Part shown: piece after piece, positions 51,511 to 60,235 of the stretch
Layout of the letters: every line of letters starts with the position of its first letter
Position numbering within the stretch: position 1 is the stretch's first letter
Origin: Spirochaetales bacterium
Lineage (GTDB): Bacteria > Spirochaetota > Spirochaetia > SZUA-6 > JAFGRV01
Assembly (NCBI GenBank): GCA_016930085.1
Contig: JAFGHO010000028.1
Location: 1-64,000, forward strand
Reading direction: 5' to 3'
DNA: 64,000 bases
Notes under the pieces: generated by a model
Database searches by the model: none
What the model saw: only the letters and a program-made list of their open reading frames with translations
Told to the model about the DNA's origin: nothing
Position numbers and translations under genes: made by a program

Positions 51511-52305
51511 TCAATAACCGCCCCTATGTTTTACGACAAGCCCGCTGATTTTTCGAAATACCGTTTCGAGTCTTTTCGCCTCCCTTCCCGACAGCCCGGC
51601 GCGGGCAAGAATATCCTTGAAAAAACGGCCGAGATCTTCCGGTTTGCCCCTTGTAAAAAACCCGATGTGTTTGAGTGAGTGAATCATCACGGAGACCAGC
51701 AGTTTCAGTTTTTCATCCGTTATCGGTGTATATCGTGAGTGCGATCCGGCGGTTGTTGATTCCCTGTATAACAGGTAGGCAAGAATTTGAACGGCGTGAG
51801 AAAGGTTGAGTGAAGGGAAAAGGGGTGAACTCGGGATGTGTACGGCCACATGGCAGAGAGCGAGTTCGGCATCCGAAAGCCCCGATTCTTCATTTCCGAA
51901 TACAAAAGCCGCTTTTCCGTTCGGATGCTGCATTATTTTTGCTATCGCCTCTTCCGGCGACAGGGAAAAGTATTTCCTTTTTTTCCCCCTCCGCCTCGTT
52001 ACTCCCAGAACGAGAGAAATATCCCCGATCGCCTCTTCAAGCCGGCTTACCGTCATCGCTTGTTCGAACACATCATATGCATGAATGGCGAGATTTTTTA
52101 CCTCGGTGAGATCAAGCCTTTTCCTTCCGACAATGGCAAGCGACTTCACGTGCATTGTTTTCATTGCCCTGCATACCGCACCGACATTTTTCGCATCCTG
52201 CGGATGAACCAGAATGATGCGAATATTCTCCAAAGCACTGTCCATAACAAAGGATACCATATCGTTGCTTGTCTCGACAACCTGCACCGGACCCCCGTTC
52301 ATCAT
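51511..52305 (-). CDS. TrmJ-like tRNA 2'-O-methyltransferase (TrmH family)
   Basis: 264 residues (ATG 52305 or 52302; MDSALENIRI at residue 21 is the core start). Three SPOUT motifs are clear: NVGAVCRAMKTMHVKSLAIV, then AFVFGNEESGLSDAEL, then IPSSPLFPSLNLSHAVQILAYLLY. TrmJ methylates ribose 32 of tRNA. The C-terminal extension (from about 185) is helical as in TrmJ. No ribosome site is evident upstream. Confidence 0.9.
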   Translation of the reverse strand: MMNGGPVQVVETSNDMVSFVMDSALENIRIILVHPQDAKNVGAVCRAMKTMHVKSLAIVGRKRLDLTEVKNLAIHAYDVFEQAMTVSRLEEAIGDISLVLGVTRRRGKKRKYFSLSPEEAIAKIMQHPNGKAAFVFGNEESGLSDAELALCHVAVHIPSSPLFPSLNLSHAVQILAYLLYRESTTAGSHSRYTPITDEKLKLLVSVMIHSLKHIGFFTRGKPEDLGRFFKDILARAGLSGREAKRLETVFRKISGLVVKHRGGY

Positions 52306-52711
52306 CCCGAATCAGGCGAAAACCGCGCTGCCGGACCGTATACCGTATGGCAAACAAAAGCATATACGGCGTATCCGGCGATAAAAGTTCATATTTTTAA
52401 GTTTTTACCCGTTAAATTCCACTTCTCTTTGATATAAAAACGTGTAAAATACGTGAAAACGATTGGAAAACTATGATAATGTAGTTATTATTGATAAACT
52501 GTAATAAATCCGGGATAGTCTTTTGAAATAGACAAAAATTACCGATGATATGATATGGATAGAATGCAGGTGAGAGAAACCGGCAAACATGATACTTTTT
52601 TTTGAATTTTATTTGACAAATACCTGTATGATTTATAATATATAAACTGTATCAGTGAGGTTGATTTTTTTTATGCAATCGTGTAAATATAATTGGGCAT
52701 AAAGGAATACT
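52306..52711. other. intergenic region carrying the promoter of the STAS/PspA cluster
   Basis: 406 bases, AT-rich, without a gene. A strong promoter lies at 52613-52641 (separate entry). The long untranslated leader after it (about 65 bases) may contain regulatory structure, though no riboswitch was recognised. Confidence 0.5.
52613..52641 (+). promoter_or_regulatory. strong sigma-70 promoter of the STAS/PspA cluster
   Basis: TTGACA (52613-52618), exactly 17 bases, TAATAT (52636-52641). Transcription should start near 52648. No sigma-54 element, which controls pspA in E. coli, is present. Confidence 0.85.
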
Positions 52712-53260
52712 ATGAATAATGAAATAGTTCCTGGTTTTGATGACGAAAAGGACGATAGTCTAAAAATACGACTCCAGAATTTCAAAGATATAAATGGACT
52801 TGTTGCCTTATACCTGACAGGCTATATTGACACATATAATTCCAACAACTTTCAAAAACGTGTGGGAAAAGCGATTGAATCGGGATTTACAAAGCTTATT
52901 TTTCATTGCGGCGGACTAAACTATGTGTCAAGTACCGGAATCGGGTCATTTACGGCGTTTCTTAAATCCGTCAAACCGCGCGGAGGAGATATTGTCCTCC
53001 TCGAGATTCAACCCAAGGTATATGAAGTGTTTCAACTCCTCGGTTTTTCTCAATTTTTCAATATCAAAGACAACCTCGAAGAAGCGGTTGCTTTTTTCAG
53101 AAAAACAACAGACGAATTAAAACCAGAAATATTCCCCAAAATTTTCAAATGCCCTATTTGCTCTAAAAAATTAAAAGCCATAAAAGCCGGTCGATTTCGA
53201 TGTTCCGAATGTAAAAGCATCCTGGTGATCGATAATACGGGCCAGGTATTACTTGGGTAA
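52712..53260 (+). CDS. STAS domain protein with C-terminal zinc ribbon
   Basis: 182 residues. Residues about 18-120 are an anti-sigma-factor-antagonist STAS domain (LVALYLTGYIDTYNSNNFQKRV, then LNYVSSTGIGSFTAFL, where the Ser-Ser pair carries the usual phosphorylated Ser). A zinc ribbon ends the protein (CPICSKKL and CSECKSIL). STAS proteins act in partner-switching with a kinase and a phosphatase, but none is in the cluster. First gene behind a strong promoter; it opens the PspA cluster. Confidence 0.88.
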   Translation: MNNEIVPGFDDEKDDSLKIRLQNFKDINGLVALYLTGYIDTYNSNNFQKRVGKAIESGFTKLIFHCGGLNYVSSTGIGSFTAFLKSVKPRGGDIVLLEIQPKVYEVFQLLGFSQFFNIKDNLEEAVAFFRKTTDELKPEIFPKIFKCPICSKKLKAIKAGRFRCSECKSILVIDNTGQVLLG

Positions 53261-53308
53261 GGAATCATCGTTTCTTTATCCAAAATATTAAATATATGGG
53301 AGAGGCTT

Positions 53309-53692
53309 ATGAATATCAAAGAGAAAATAGAGAATTATTTTATCGAGCTCGATGTCCCCTATGAGCGAAAAGAGGATAACCTCTGGATTATTTCAGACGA
53401 AAGCAGGTCGCTTCAAAATATCGCGGTTACTCTGGAGGATTCTATTGTGACAATTACCGTCAATGTTATGCAAGTGCCAAATAAAGGGAAGGAAGAACTT
53501 TTCAGCAAGCTTTTAGCACTCAATGCAACGGATTTAATGCATGGTGCTTATGCAATTGAAGGAAATGCAATCGTCCTTCTTGATACGCTTGAGGGAGAAA
53601 CCCTCGATTTAAAGGAACTGCAGGCTTCTCTTGACGCAATTGGATTGGCACTGACCCAACACTACAAGGTACTTGCAGAGTATCGAAATTAA
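53309..53692 (+). CDS. YbjN-like/type III chaperone-like protein
   Basis: 127 residues. The sequence follows the YbjN/CesT-like pattern of beta strands and two helices (MNIKEKIENYFIELDVPYERKEDNLWII, then GKEELFSKLLALNATDLMHGAYAIEGNAIVLLDTLEG). Proteins of this fold bind and keep partner proteins soluble. It stands 19 bases before pspA, so it may be a PspA-associated chaperone. Assigned by overall pattern only. Confidence 0.65.
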   Translation: MNIKEKIENYFIELDVPYERKEDNLWIISDESRSLQNIAVTLEDSIVTITVNVMQVPNKGKEELFSKLLALNATDLMHGAYAIEGNAIVLLDTLEGETLDLKELQASLDAIGLALTQHYKVLAEYRN

Positions 53693-53710
53693 GAAAAGGA
53701 GGTCTTTCGT

Positions 53711-54400
53711 ATGGGAATTTTTAAGAGAGTATCAGACGTATTCAAGGCAAATATAAATGATTTGATCAGCAAGGCAGAAGATCCGGAAAAAATGCTCAAT
53801 CAGATGATTATCGATATGAACGAACATCTTATTGATGCAAAAAAAGGTGTCGCCTCTGCAATCGCCGATGAAAAAAGACTCGAACGGCAGATGAATGAAA
53901 ATCTTCAGAAAGCACAGGAATGGGAAGGCAAGGCAATGATCGCCCTCAAGGCCGGAAAAGAAGATCTTGCAAAACAGGCACTGCTTCGCAAACAGGAGTA
54001 TGCGAACTATCATGGTGAGTTAAAACCCCAATGGGAAGCGCAGCACGCCGCAGTGTCGAAACTCAAGGATTCATTACGGGCACTTCAACAGAAAATTGAG
54101 GAAGCCCAGAGAAAGAAGAATATCCTTATTGCACGGGCAAAGAGGGCCGAGACGACAAAGAAAATCCAGCAGACCATGGGCTCGATGGCAAACAATAATG
54201 CTTTTGCCGTGTTCGACAGAATGTCCCAGAAGGTCGACAGAATAGAGGCAGAAGCCGATGCGCTGGGAGAACTCGAAGATATGAGCGCATCATCCGACCT
54301 GGACAAACAATTCAAGGAACTCGAGTCTTCGGGGACGAGTGCCGACCTCCTTCTCGAGGAATTGAAGGCAAAAATGGACAAAGAAGGCGGCGGGGAGTAA
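53711..54400 (+). CDS. pspA: PspA/IM30 (Vipp1) family membrane-stress protein
   Basis: 229 residues of continuous coiled coil. Typical PspA start MGIFKRVSDVFKANINDLISKAEDPEKMLNQMI and the conserved helices with heptad Leu/Ala pattern. Ends with an acidic tail. PspA-family proteins bind stressed membranes and form rings like ESCRT-III. Ribosome site aaggagg precedes ATG 53711. No PspB, PspC or PspF is in the window, so control may run through the STAS protein and the winged-helix regulator around it. Confidence 0.95.
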   Translation: MGIFKRVSDVFKANINDLISKAEDPEKMLNQMIIDMNEHLIDAKKGVASAIADEKRLERQMNENLQKAQEWEGKAMIALKAGKEDLAKQALLRKQEYANYHGELKPQWEAQHAAVSKLKDSLRALQQKIEEAQRKKNILIARAKRAETTKKIQQTMGSMANNNAFAVFDRMSQKVDRIEAEADALGELEDMSASSDLDKQFKELESSGTSADLLLEELKAKMDKEGGGE

Positions 54401-54447
54401 TAGAAAACAAATTCAGAGTCAATATCATCACCGGCAGTCAATCCCTG

Positions 54448-55041
54448 GTGGAACGAATAAAGTTTTATTTCAGGGAACGTGACGATATTGAGATTCTTTT
54501 TTCCGAAAAACCGCTTACTGAAGACAAAGCGGATATCTATATCGCTCCGGCAGAAGAAATCGAGGCGATTCTGGACCGGAGAAATACGGCGGACAACGGG
54601 CTTCCGATAATCGGATACGGAAGCCCTTCTTATTTACGAAAGGCATTTCTATCAGGGTGTTCGGATTATCTTAAAGACGAGTGGGCGATTGACGAGCTTG
54701 ATGTCAGGCTTACCCGTATCAAGAACATCTGTGAAAAGCATTATTCTTTTCCCTGGGGCAGTATCTCCTTCAGGGGAACCGGGGCAATAACTGCCTTGGG
54801 AATCGCCCCCCTCTCTATACATGAATATAAAATACTTACCCGTTTGCTGAGACAACGGGGAAAAACCGTCAGCAGAGAAGTGTTGTTTTATACGATCTGG
54901 AACAAAAGAGGAAACACTAAAAGCAGGGTGCTGGATGTCCATATATCCTCTCTCCGTAAAAAATTGACAAAAATAATTCCAAAGCCCGAAGCGGACACAT
55001 TCATAAAAACGATTAAAAACGGAGGATATATGATCCAATGA
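54448..55041 (+). CDS. winged-helix transcriptional regulator with degenerate receiver
   Basis: 197 residues from GTG 54448. The C-terminal half is an OmpR-type winged helix (LSIHEYKILTRLLRQRGKTVSREVLFYTIW, then LDVHISSLRKKL and the FIKTIKNGGYMI ending). The first 100 residues have the length of a receiver but none of its acidic-pocket residues or phospho-Asp, so it is probably not phosphorylated. The frame remains open upstream to the pspA stop, encoding a plausible beta strand (KFRVNIITGSQSLVERI) without a standard start codon; a non-canonical start is possible. It overlaps the phosphatase gene by four bases. Confidence 0.82.
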   Translation: MERIKFYFRERDDIEILFSEKPLTEDKADIYIAPAEEIEAILDRRNTADNGLPIIGYGSPSYLRKAFLSGCSDYLKDEWAIDELDVRLTRIKNICEKHYSFPWGSISFRGTGAITALGIAPLSIHEYKILTRLLRQRGKTVSREVLFYTIWNKRGNTKSRVLDVHISSLRKKLTKIIPKPEADTFIKTIKNGGYMIQ

Positions 55042-55586
55042 AAAGCTTCTTAACCGAATTGAAAAAAAAACAGAAAAAGCGGCCCCTGCGCATCGTCTTT
55101 GTCTGTACGGCTAACTGTTGCCGTTCACCTGTCGCCGAAATTCTCTTTGAAAAAATGCTTCTCAGTCGATTCAATTCGCTTTCCGATATGAACAGATACA
55201 TCATTATCGAATCCGCCGGCACCTCATATGACGATATGCCGATCTCGCAAAACTCGGCGCACATGCTCATGAGAGAAGAGGGGGTACCGGTACGGCGGTG
55301 TCAGCGGCATCGCGGGAGACTGATCACTAAAATCGAAAAACCCGATCTTATTCTTACGATGACCCGGCAACAAACGGACGCGGTAAAAACATCGGTTCCC
55401 CGCTGGGCCGACCGTGTCTTCACCCTGGGAGGTTTTGTCCGGAATAAGGACGGAGAGTCCGGTTTTGACATCCCGGATCCGATCGGAGGGCCGTTATCGG
55501 AATACAGACGAATGAAAGACCGGATAAAATCCGATCTGAAGTTGCTTCTTGAAGAAGCCGGGCTTTCCGGTCTTCTCGATCGATAA
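55038..55586 (+). CDS. low-molecular-weight protein tyrosine phosphatase family protein
   Basis: 182 residues. The active-site loop CTANCCRS (Cys23 to Arg29, the CX5R motif) and DPIGGPLSEYR, in place of the usual general-acid DP loop, are present. It is shorter of hydrophobic signal and cytoplasmic. The two consecutive Cys after the loop are reminiscent of arsenate reductases. ATG overlaps the winged-helix stop (ATGA). In this cluster it may dephosphorylate a protein involved in envelope stress. Confidence 0.9.
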   Translation: MKSFLTELKKKQKKRPLRIVFVCTANCCRSPVAEILFEKMLLSRFNSLSDMNRYIIIESAGTSYDDMPISQNSAHMLMREEGVPVRRCQRHRGRLITKIEKPDLILTMTRQQTDAVKTSVPRWADRVFTLGGFVRNKDGESGFDIPDPIGGPLSEYRRMKDRIKSDLKLLLEEAGLSGLLDR

Positions 55587-55680
55587 TATCCTGCTGTTGA
55601 TTCGGGTATATCCCGGATCAAAAATCATCGTTACGGAAGACGGATTATCAATAATACAGTCTATAAAGGGGTAAAAAAAG

Positions 55681-56016
55681 ATGAAAACAAAGAAGGAGTA
55701 TGTTCTGGGAATAATAGCGGCTCCTCAGGATGACGCCGAACATATTGCCAGGGTAATCGTGGAAAAACGCCTTGCCGCGTGCATACAAATCGCCGGTCCG
55801 ATATCGAGTTTTTACTGGTGGAAAGGAAAGGTGGAAAAGGATACAGAAGCCCTCATGTTTATAAAAACAAAAGAAAAATGCACAAAAAGCATAGAGGAGG
55901 TCTTAAAAACGATCCATCCCTACGAGATCCCGGAACTCATCTTTCTACCGATATCGGCCGGACTCCCGTCATATTTCAACTGGATCGATGAAACAGTGTC
56001 CGCTGCGCCGGTTTGA
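55681..56016 (+). CDS. cutA: CutA1 divalent-cation tolerance protein
   Basis: 111 residues with the trimeric CutA fold: IAAPQDDAEHIARVIVEKRLAACIQI at the start, SFYWWKGKVEKDTEALMFIKTK in the middle and HPYEIPELIFLPISAG near the end, all family signatures. The aspartate-histidine copper-binding set is partly visible. CutA proteins bind divalent metals or affect copper tolerance, although the role is debated. 94 bases separate it from the phosphatase, so it may be in the same transcript. Confidence 0.93.
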   Translation: MKTKKEYVLGIIAAPQDDAEHIARVIVEKRLAACIQIAGPISSFYWWKGKVEKDTEALMFIKTKEKCTKSIEEVLKTIHPYEIPELIFLPISAGLPSYFNWIDETVSAAPV

Positions 56017-56257
56017 TTACAGCGACGGGAAGAATATACCGAATACGGGGCTTTTTCGCTGGCAATATTGGATTAATTGTATTATCCTTCATAGAAGGAG
56101 GGATATGTCTCACATCTTTTTATATCGAACGGATGCATCAGCAGCCGGATAAAAAAGCAACGCGGTGAAAATAAATATAAATTATCCTAGTATTCCCGGA
56201 ATACCGGAACAGTGGTGTGGACATTGTGGGGGATTATCTTATATTAAGGAGCCTGAA

Positions 56258-56902
56258 ATGAAGAAATCTATTATTATCGTTATCGTTATCATGACTGCTT
56301 TTTTTCTCGCGTCCTGTTTGGGGGTTGAAAGCAGGATCAAACTCAATGCCGATGGTTCGGGCCATATCTTTTTCTCGTACAGGATCTCGCAGATGCTGCT
56401 CAATATGGGAAAAGAGGCTGAAGGCGAAGGCGAGGAATCGTCTGCAGAGGGAGGAAGCGACATGCCGCTTCCCATTACCAAGGAAGATTTTGAGGAACAG
56501 GTCGAAGGCATTGAAGGATTGCGTGTGGTCAATGTAACACAGGAAGAGAATGAAAAGGATCTCATAATCAATGCGGAACTCGAGTTCGATAATGTCGAAA
56601 AACTCAATGACTCTGAAACCTTCTCCGAATGGACGATCAGTTATAAAAAAGAAGGGGGAACATATATCTACAAGCAACTCATCACCGAGGGGTCGGAGGA
56701 AGATGTCGATGAAGAGAGTATCGCGATGATCGAGTCGATGTTCGCCGGTTACGAACTGGCATTCAGCGTCGAAACCCCGAAACCGATCAAGGAACATAAT
56801 ATCGGTGAGCTTTCCGCCGACAAAAAGACCTGTACTTACCGCATTCCCATATCCAATATGATGTCGGTAAAGGACAGGCTTGAACTCATTATCAAGTGGT
56901 AA
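56258..56902 (+). CDS. lipoprotein, LppM-like
   Basis: 214 residues from ATG 56258, behind an ideal aaggag. The signal peptide ends FFLASC (lipobox). The start of the mature part (VESRIKLNADGSGHIFFSY) resembles the lipoprotein at 31560 (QDISIAVDGSGQSTLSVEL), a DUF3153/LppM-like beta element. A Glu-rich stretch follows (EAEGEGEESSAEGG). It is extracytoplasmic; role unknown. Confidence 0.8.
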   Translation: MKKSIIIVIVIMTAFFLASCLGVESRIKLNADGSGHIFFSYRISQMLLNMGKEAEGEGEESSAEGGSDMPLPITKEDFEEQVEGIEGLRVVNVTQEENEKDLIINAELEFDNVEKLNDSETFSEWTISYKKEGGTYIYKQLITEGSEEDVDEESIAMIESMFAGYELAFSVETPKPIKEHNIGELSADKKTCTYRIPISNMMSVKDRLELIIKW

Positions 56903-56936
56903 GATAACGAGTGAAGAGCTGTTTCCCTTTATTGAA

Positions 56937-56978
56937 CGGGCATTACCGGGGAGGAGAGATACCCGCCGGTAATGCCCG
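56937..56978 (+). repeat. 13-bp perfect inverted repeat (hairpin)
   Basis: CGGGCATTACCGG (56937-56949) and CCGGTAATGCCCG (56966-56978) form a perfect stem with a 16-base loop. No T-tract follows on either strand (AAACGGGAATAAAAATA downstream). It could be a Rho-independent-like terminator without U-tract, an RNA processing signal or a regulatory site between the lipoprotein and chemotaxis genes. Confidence 0.85.
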
Positions 56979-57014
56979 AAACGGGAATAAAAATATATTC
57001 AAAATGGTTTGCAT

Positions 57015-59285
57015 ATGTGCCGCGGACGACTATACTTTAATTTTGTGAGTCCCTTAATAAAAAGTTTACTACATTTATTCATTTTGCTTTCATTCACGGT
57101 TCCGGCAGCCGGAGATACGATTCACTCGATTGAAAAAAGAACCGCAGTTTCATCGACATGGCGTTTCAGATTCGACGACCATCCACGATACAAAAACACC
57201 GGGTTTGACGATGCAGGCTGGAAAAAAGGTGTGCTTCCCTACAAGGCGGACCTCGATACATCAAAACCGCACGACGCCCTGTTTCTCTGGATTCGGGGTT
57301 CTTTCACCGTTACCAAACGCCTTGAGGGTGAAAAAATCTTTCTGCTTTTGGGGAAAACTTTCGGAGCGGTCGAAGTATTTGTCAATGGCGTCCTCACGGG
57401 GTTTCACGGAAGCTTTCCGCCTGATTTTAATTTTGACGATGCATCTCTCAAACAGTACGCCATACCTCCGGAAATCGTCCGCTACGACGAACCCAACCTC
57501 ATCGCGGTAAGGATGTTTCATGAATACGGAAAGTTCGAGATACCCGAAATTTCAATCGGCAATTATGATGAATACATTTTCGACGGCATGGTACTCAACT
57601 TCATCAATGTGGAAATATACCGGATTTTCAGCGCGCTTTGCCTTATACTCGGCGGTTATTACATCCTTCACTATGCTTTCCGCAGAAAAGAAAAAACCAA
57701 CCTTTATTTCGCACTCACCAATATCTGTTTCTCCCTTTATTTTCTCAATATGGGTCTCGAGGTTAGCTTTCTGCCTTACCGGATTGCGGGTGCCTTTTCC
57801 CAATCGTTTCTTCCACTTTTCTTTGGGTTGCTCGTCGTGTTTTTCGTTAATTACCTTCATATATGCGACAATACATGGTTCAAACGGATCATCATGGCCA
57901 AGGCTGTCCTTCTCTCTCTTCTTTTCTATCTGAACGCGGGATCGAGGGACATCATCCCGAACCTGTTCACCCTGGTACTTATCCCTTCCGGACTCGAACT
58001 TGTCTTTCTTGTGGTTATTTCCGTTATCGCGGTCATCCGTCAAAACCGGGACGCCATCCCCATCATGATCGGCTCATTCATCGGTTTCGTTTTAGGGATG
58101 CATGACATGATCTGTCAGATTTCCGGTACAACTCCGATCGCGTGGCTTCAGGGCACGGGTATTTTCTTCTTCAATATGTCGATGTTCGTTTCTTTATCGA
58201 TAAAAACGATCCGCGCGTTCAAAGATCTTGAAATATATTCGGCCGAAATTTCACGAAAAACCGGCGAACTCAGAACATATATCGAAAACATCCGGGAAGT
58301 ATCCGAAACCGTATCAAATTTGAGCAAAACACTCGGGGAAAGTATCGCGTCCGCTTCCGCCTCGATCCGGGAAATGACATCACGGTCGGCTTGTATTTCC
58401 GATGACATGAAACAGCAAAATGATGTGGTGAATAAAACCGAGGAAATGGTAATGTTACTCCTTGATTCGCTGGAAGGGATCTATAAAGGACTCGAAGCGC
58501 AGACGGAACAGGTCACTCATACATCGGCGACAATTAATCAGATGCTTAAAAACACGGGTGTTATATCAAAAAATGTCGAATTCACATCGGAATTCGTGAG
58601 TCAGCTCGAAGAAATGACGGGGAAAGGTGAAAAGGCGGTCCTTAAGTCCGCCAGGTCGATAGAGGAAATCATGGACGTTTCCTTTAACGCGAATAAAATC
58701 ATCGATGCGGTGAGTGATCTCGCGGAACAGACCAACATTCTGGCCATTAACGCGGCCATCGAAGCTGCCCATGCGGGCAATTACGGAACCGGTTTTGCCG
58801 TCGTCGCAGGAGAAATAAAACGGCTAGCGGGCGGTTCGGCGGAACGTTCGGCGGAAATTCTCAAGCACATAACAAGCATCATCCGCAAAATCGAGGAGGG
58901 GGTTTCGACAAACAACCAGGTCATCGAAATATTCAAGGCAATCAGCGGCAAAACCGCTTCAACCGTCGACCAGGTGCAATCCATATACACGGCGATTCTC
59001 GAACAAAAAACGGCCAGCGAACAGGTACTGCATTCACTGGAAAGGCTGAGTACGACATCACAGGAAATAAAACAACAGGCGGACAAACAAAGTTCGGGAA
59101 GCAGGATCATCCGAGGACACATTGAAGGGTTGGTCGATTCCACGACAAACGTCATGAACGCGGTCGCGAGCATATCGACGGAGATCAGCGAAATGGTAAA
59201 CAATATAAGTCATATTAAAGGGATCATGACGGAAAGCATGAAGATCACCGACCGGTTGAAAGACCTTCTTCGAGATACATCATAA
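57015..59285 (+). CDS. methyl-accepting chemotaxis protein with 7TM sensory module
   Basis: About 756 residues from ATG 57015. Signal peptide, then an extracytoplasmic jelly-roll-like domain (about 25-190, LFLWIRGSFTVTKRLEGEKIFLLLGKTF) as in 7TMR-DISM receptors. About seven membrane helices occupy 205-415. The rest is a cytoplasmic coiled coil with the receptor tip EQTNILAINAAIEAAHAG. It lacks a HAMP domain. It would signal to CheW/CheA (elsewhere). Its 3' end overlaps the M14 peptidase gene by 41 bases on the other strand. Confidence 0.92.
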   Translation: MCRGRLYFNFVSPLIKSLLHLFILLSFTVPAAGDTIHSIEKRTAVSSTWRFRFDDHPRYKNTGFDDAGWKKGVLPYKADLDTSKPHDALFLWIRGSFTVTKRLEGEKIFLLLGKTFGAVEVFVNGVLTGFHGSFPPDFNFDDASLKQYAIPPEIVRYDEPNLIAVRMFHEYGKFEIPEISIGNYDEYIFDGMVLNFINVEIYRIFSALCLILGGYYILHYAFRRKEKTNLYFALTNICFSLYFLNMGLEVSFLPYRIAGAFSQSFLPLFFGLLVVFFVNYLHICDNTWFKRIIMAKAVLLSLLFYLNAGSRDIIPNLFTLVLIPSGLELVFLVVISVIAVIRQNRDAIPIMIGSFIGFVLGMHDMICQISGTTPIAWLQGTGIFFFNMSMFVSLSIKTIRAFKDLEIYSAEISRKTGELRTYIENIREVSETVSNLSKTLGESIASASASIREMTSRSACISDDMKQQNDVVNKTEEMVMLLLDSLEGIYKGLEAQTEQVTHTSATINQMLKNTGVISKNVEFTSEFVSQLEEMTGKGEKAVLKSARSIEEIMDVSFNANKIIDAVSDLAEQTNILAINAAIEAAHAGNYGTGFAVVAGEIKRLAGGSAERSAEILKHITSIIRKIEEGVSTNNQVIEIFKAISGKTASTVDQVQSIYTAILEQKTASEQVLHSLERLSTTSQEIKQQADKQSSGSRIIRGHIEGLVDSTTNVMNAVASISTEISEMVNNISHIKGIMTESMKITDRLKDLLRDTS

Positions 59286-60198
59286 TCTTTGCCAGCACCC
59301 GTTCGTGGGTTTGCCGCGTCGTTTCGTTCTTCCCGGCGGGGACGATATCCGGCGATTCATACGACGGCAATTCGATATCGACGGACGTTATCCCGTTTTC
59401 GCCGCACCAATTGATGAGTTCACCCGTCACGTGGTTTGAAGTTATCCATGTGTTCAAATAAGTATATCCGGCGGTTTCGGCGATCCGGGCAGCAAATCGA
59501 ACGGTTTCTTCATCCGGCTTGCCATAGAACCGGTATCCCGGCTGTACCGAGCCGTTTTTATACGCCGAGTGATACGAGATGAGATATACCTTCTTTACCT
59601 TCCTCTTTACTTCGTCAAGAAGCCAGTCGACTATCGCCCGGACTTCCGGTTCGGAAGCAGGAGTTTGCCCCCCGCTTCCTTCGATCCTCCTGAATGGGGA
59701 TATCGCGTCACTCCTCCAGTTCGAAGTGGGAAAATTCCTGTTGAGATCCACACCGTGGATATTCTTCCGGCCGGATTGTTCAAAACCATCGGGATTCAGG
59801 AGGGGGACGAAAAAAAGGCGCAGGGGGCGCGGAACGAGATTCGGTTTTTCCGTGTATATACCCATCAGATCACCGACGAGCGCGGCGGTGTTCCGCTCAT
59901 TTCCGTGTATCCCCCCGATAACGACAAGACCGGTTTCATATCCCGCGCCCACTTCGACGACCTTTATGGATTTATCGTTAACGGATTGCCCGATGATCGA
60001 AGAAGCAACCAGACAGGCGGCGCTGCTCGACCGATTCATCTGGATGTAATCGCGGCCTCTTTCTTTATCCCCCGGATTTATACAGGAGCAGATCACGGGA
60101 AGCACAGCGAAAATAAAAACAAGCCGCAACCACCCTGTTTTTACCCCGTGTTTTATCGGACAACACGTCATATTCGAAAAAAACATCATGGCTACCAT
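59245..60198 (-). CDS. M14-family zinc carboxypeptidase lipoprotein (MpaA-like)
   Basis: 317 residues. The signal peptide ends in ICSC (lipoprotein Cys39). The zinc motif is HGNE (His98, Glu101), with GVDLNRNFP, a third zinc His in ISYHSAY and the catalytic Glu in SVDIELPSYESPD. These are the marks of M14 carboxypeptidases, most like murein-peptide amidase MpaA and relatives. It may cleave peptidoglycan peptides at the cell surface. It converges on the MCP gene with 41 bases of overlap. Confidence 0.88.
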   Translation of the reverse strand: MVAMMFFSNMTCCPIKHGVKTGWLRLVFIFAVLPVICSCINPGDKERGRDYIQMNRSSSAACLVASSIIGQSVNDKSIKVVEVGAGYETGLVVIGGIHGNERNTAALVGDLMGIYTEKPNLVPRPLRLFFVPLLNPDGFEQSGRKNIHGVDLNRNFPTSNWRSDAISPFRRIEGSGGQTPASEPEVRAIVDWLLDEVKRKVKKVYLISYHSAYKNGSVQPGYRFYGKPDEETVRFAARIAETAGYTYLNTWITSNHVTGELINWCGENGITSVDIELPSYESPDIVPAGKNETTRQTHERVLAKIMMYLEEGLSTGR

Positions 60199-60235
60199 TG
60201 GCTTCCCGCGGCTGCGACCGCGCCGTTTTCCCCTG

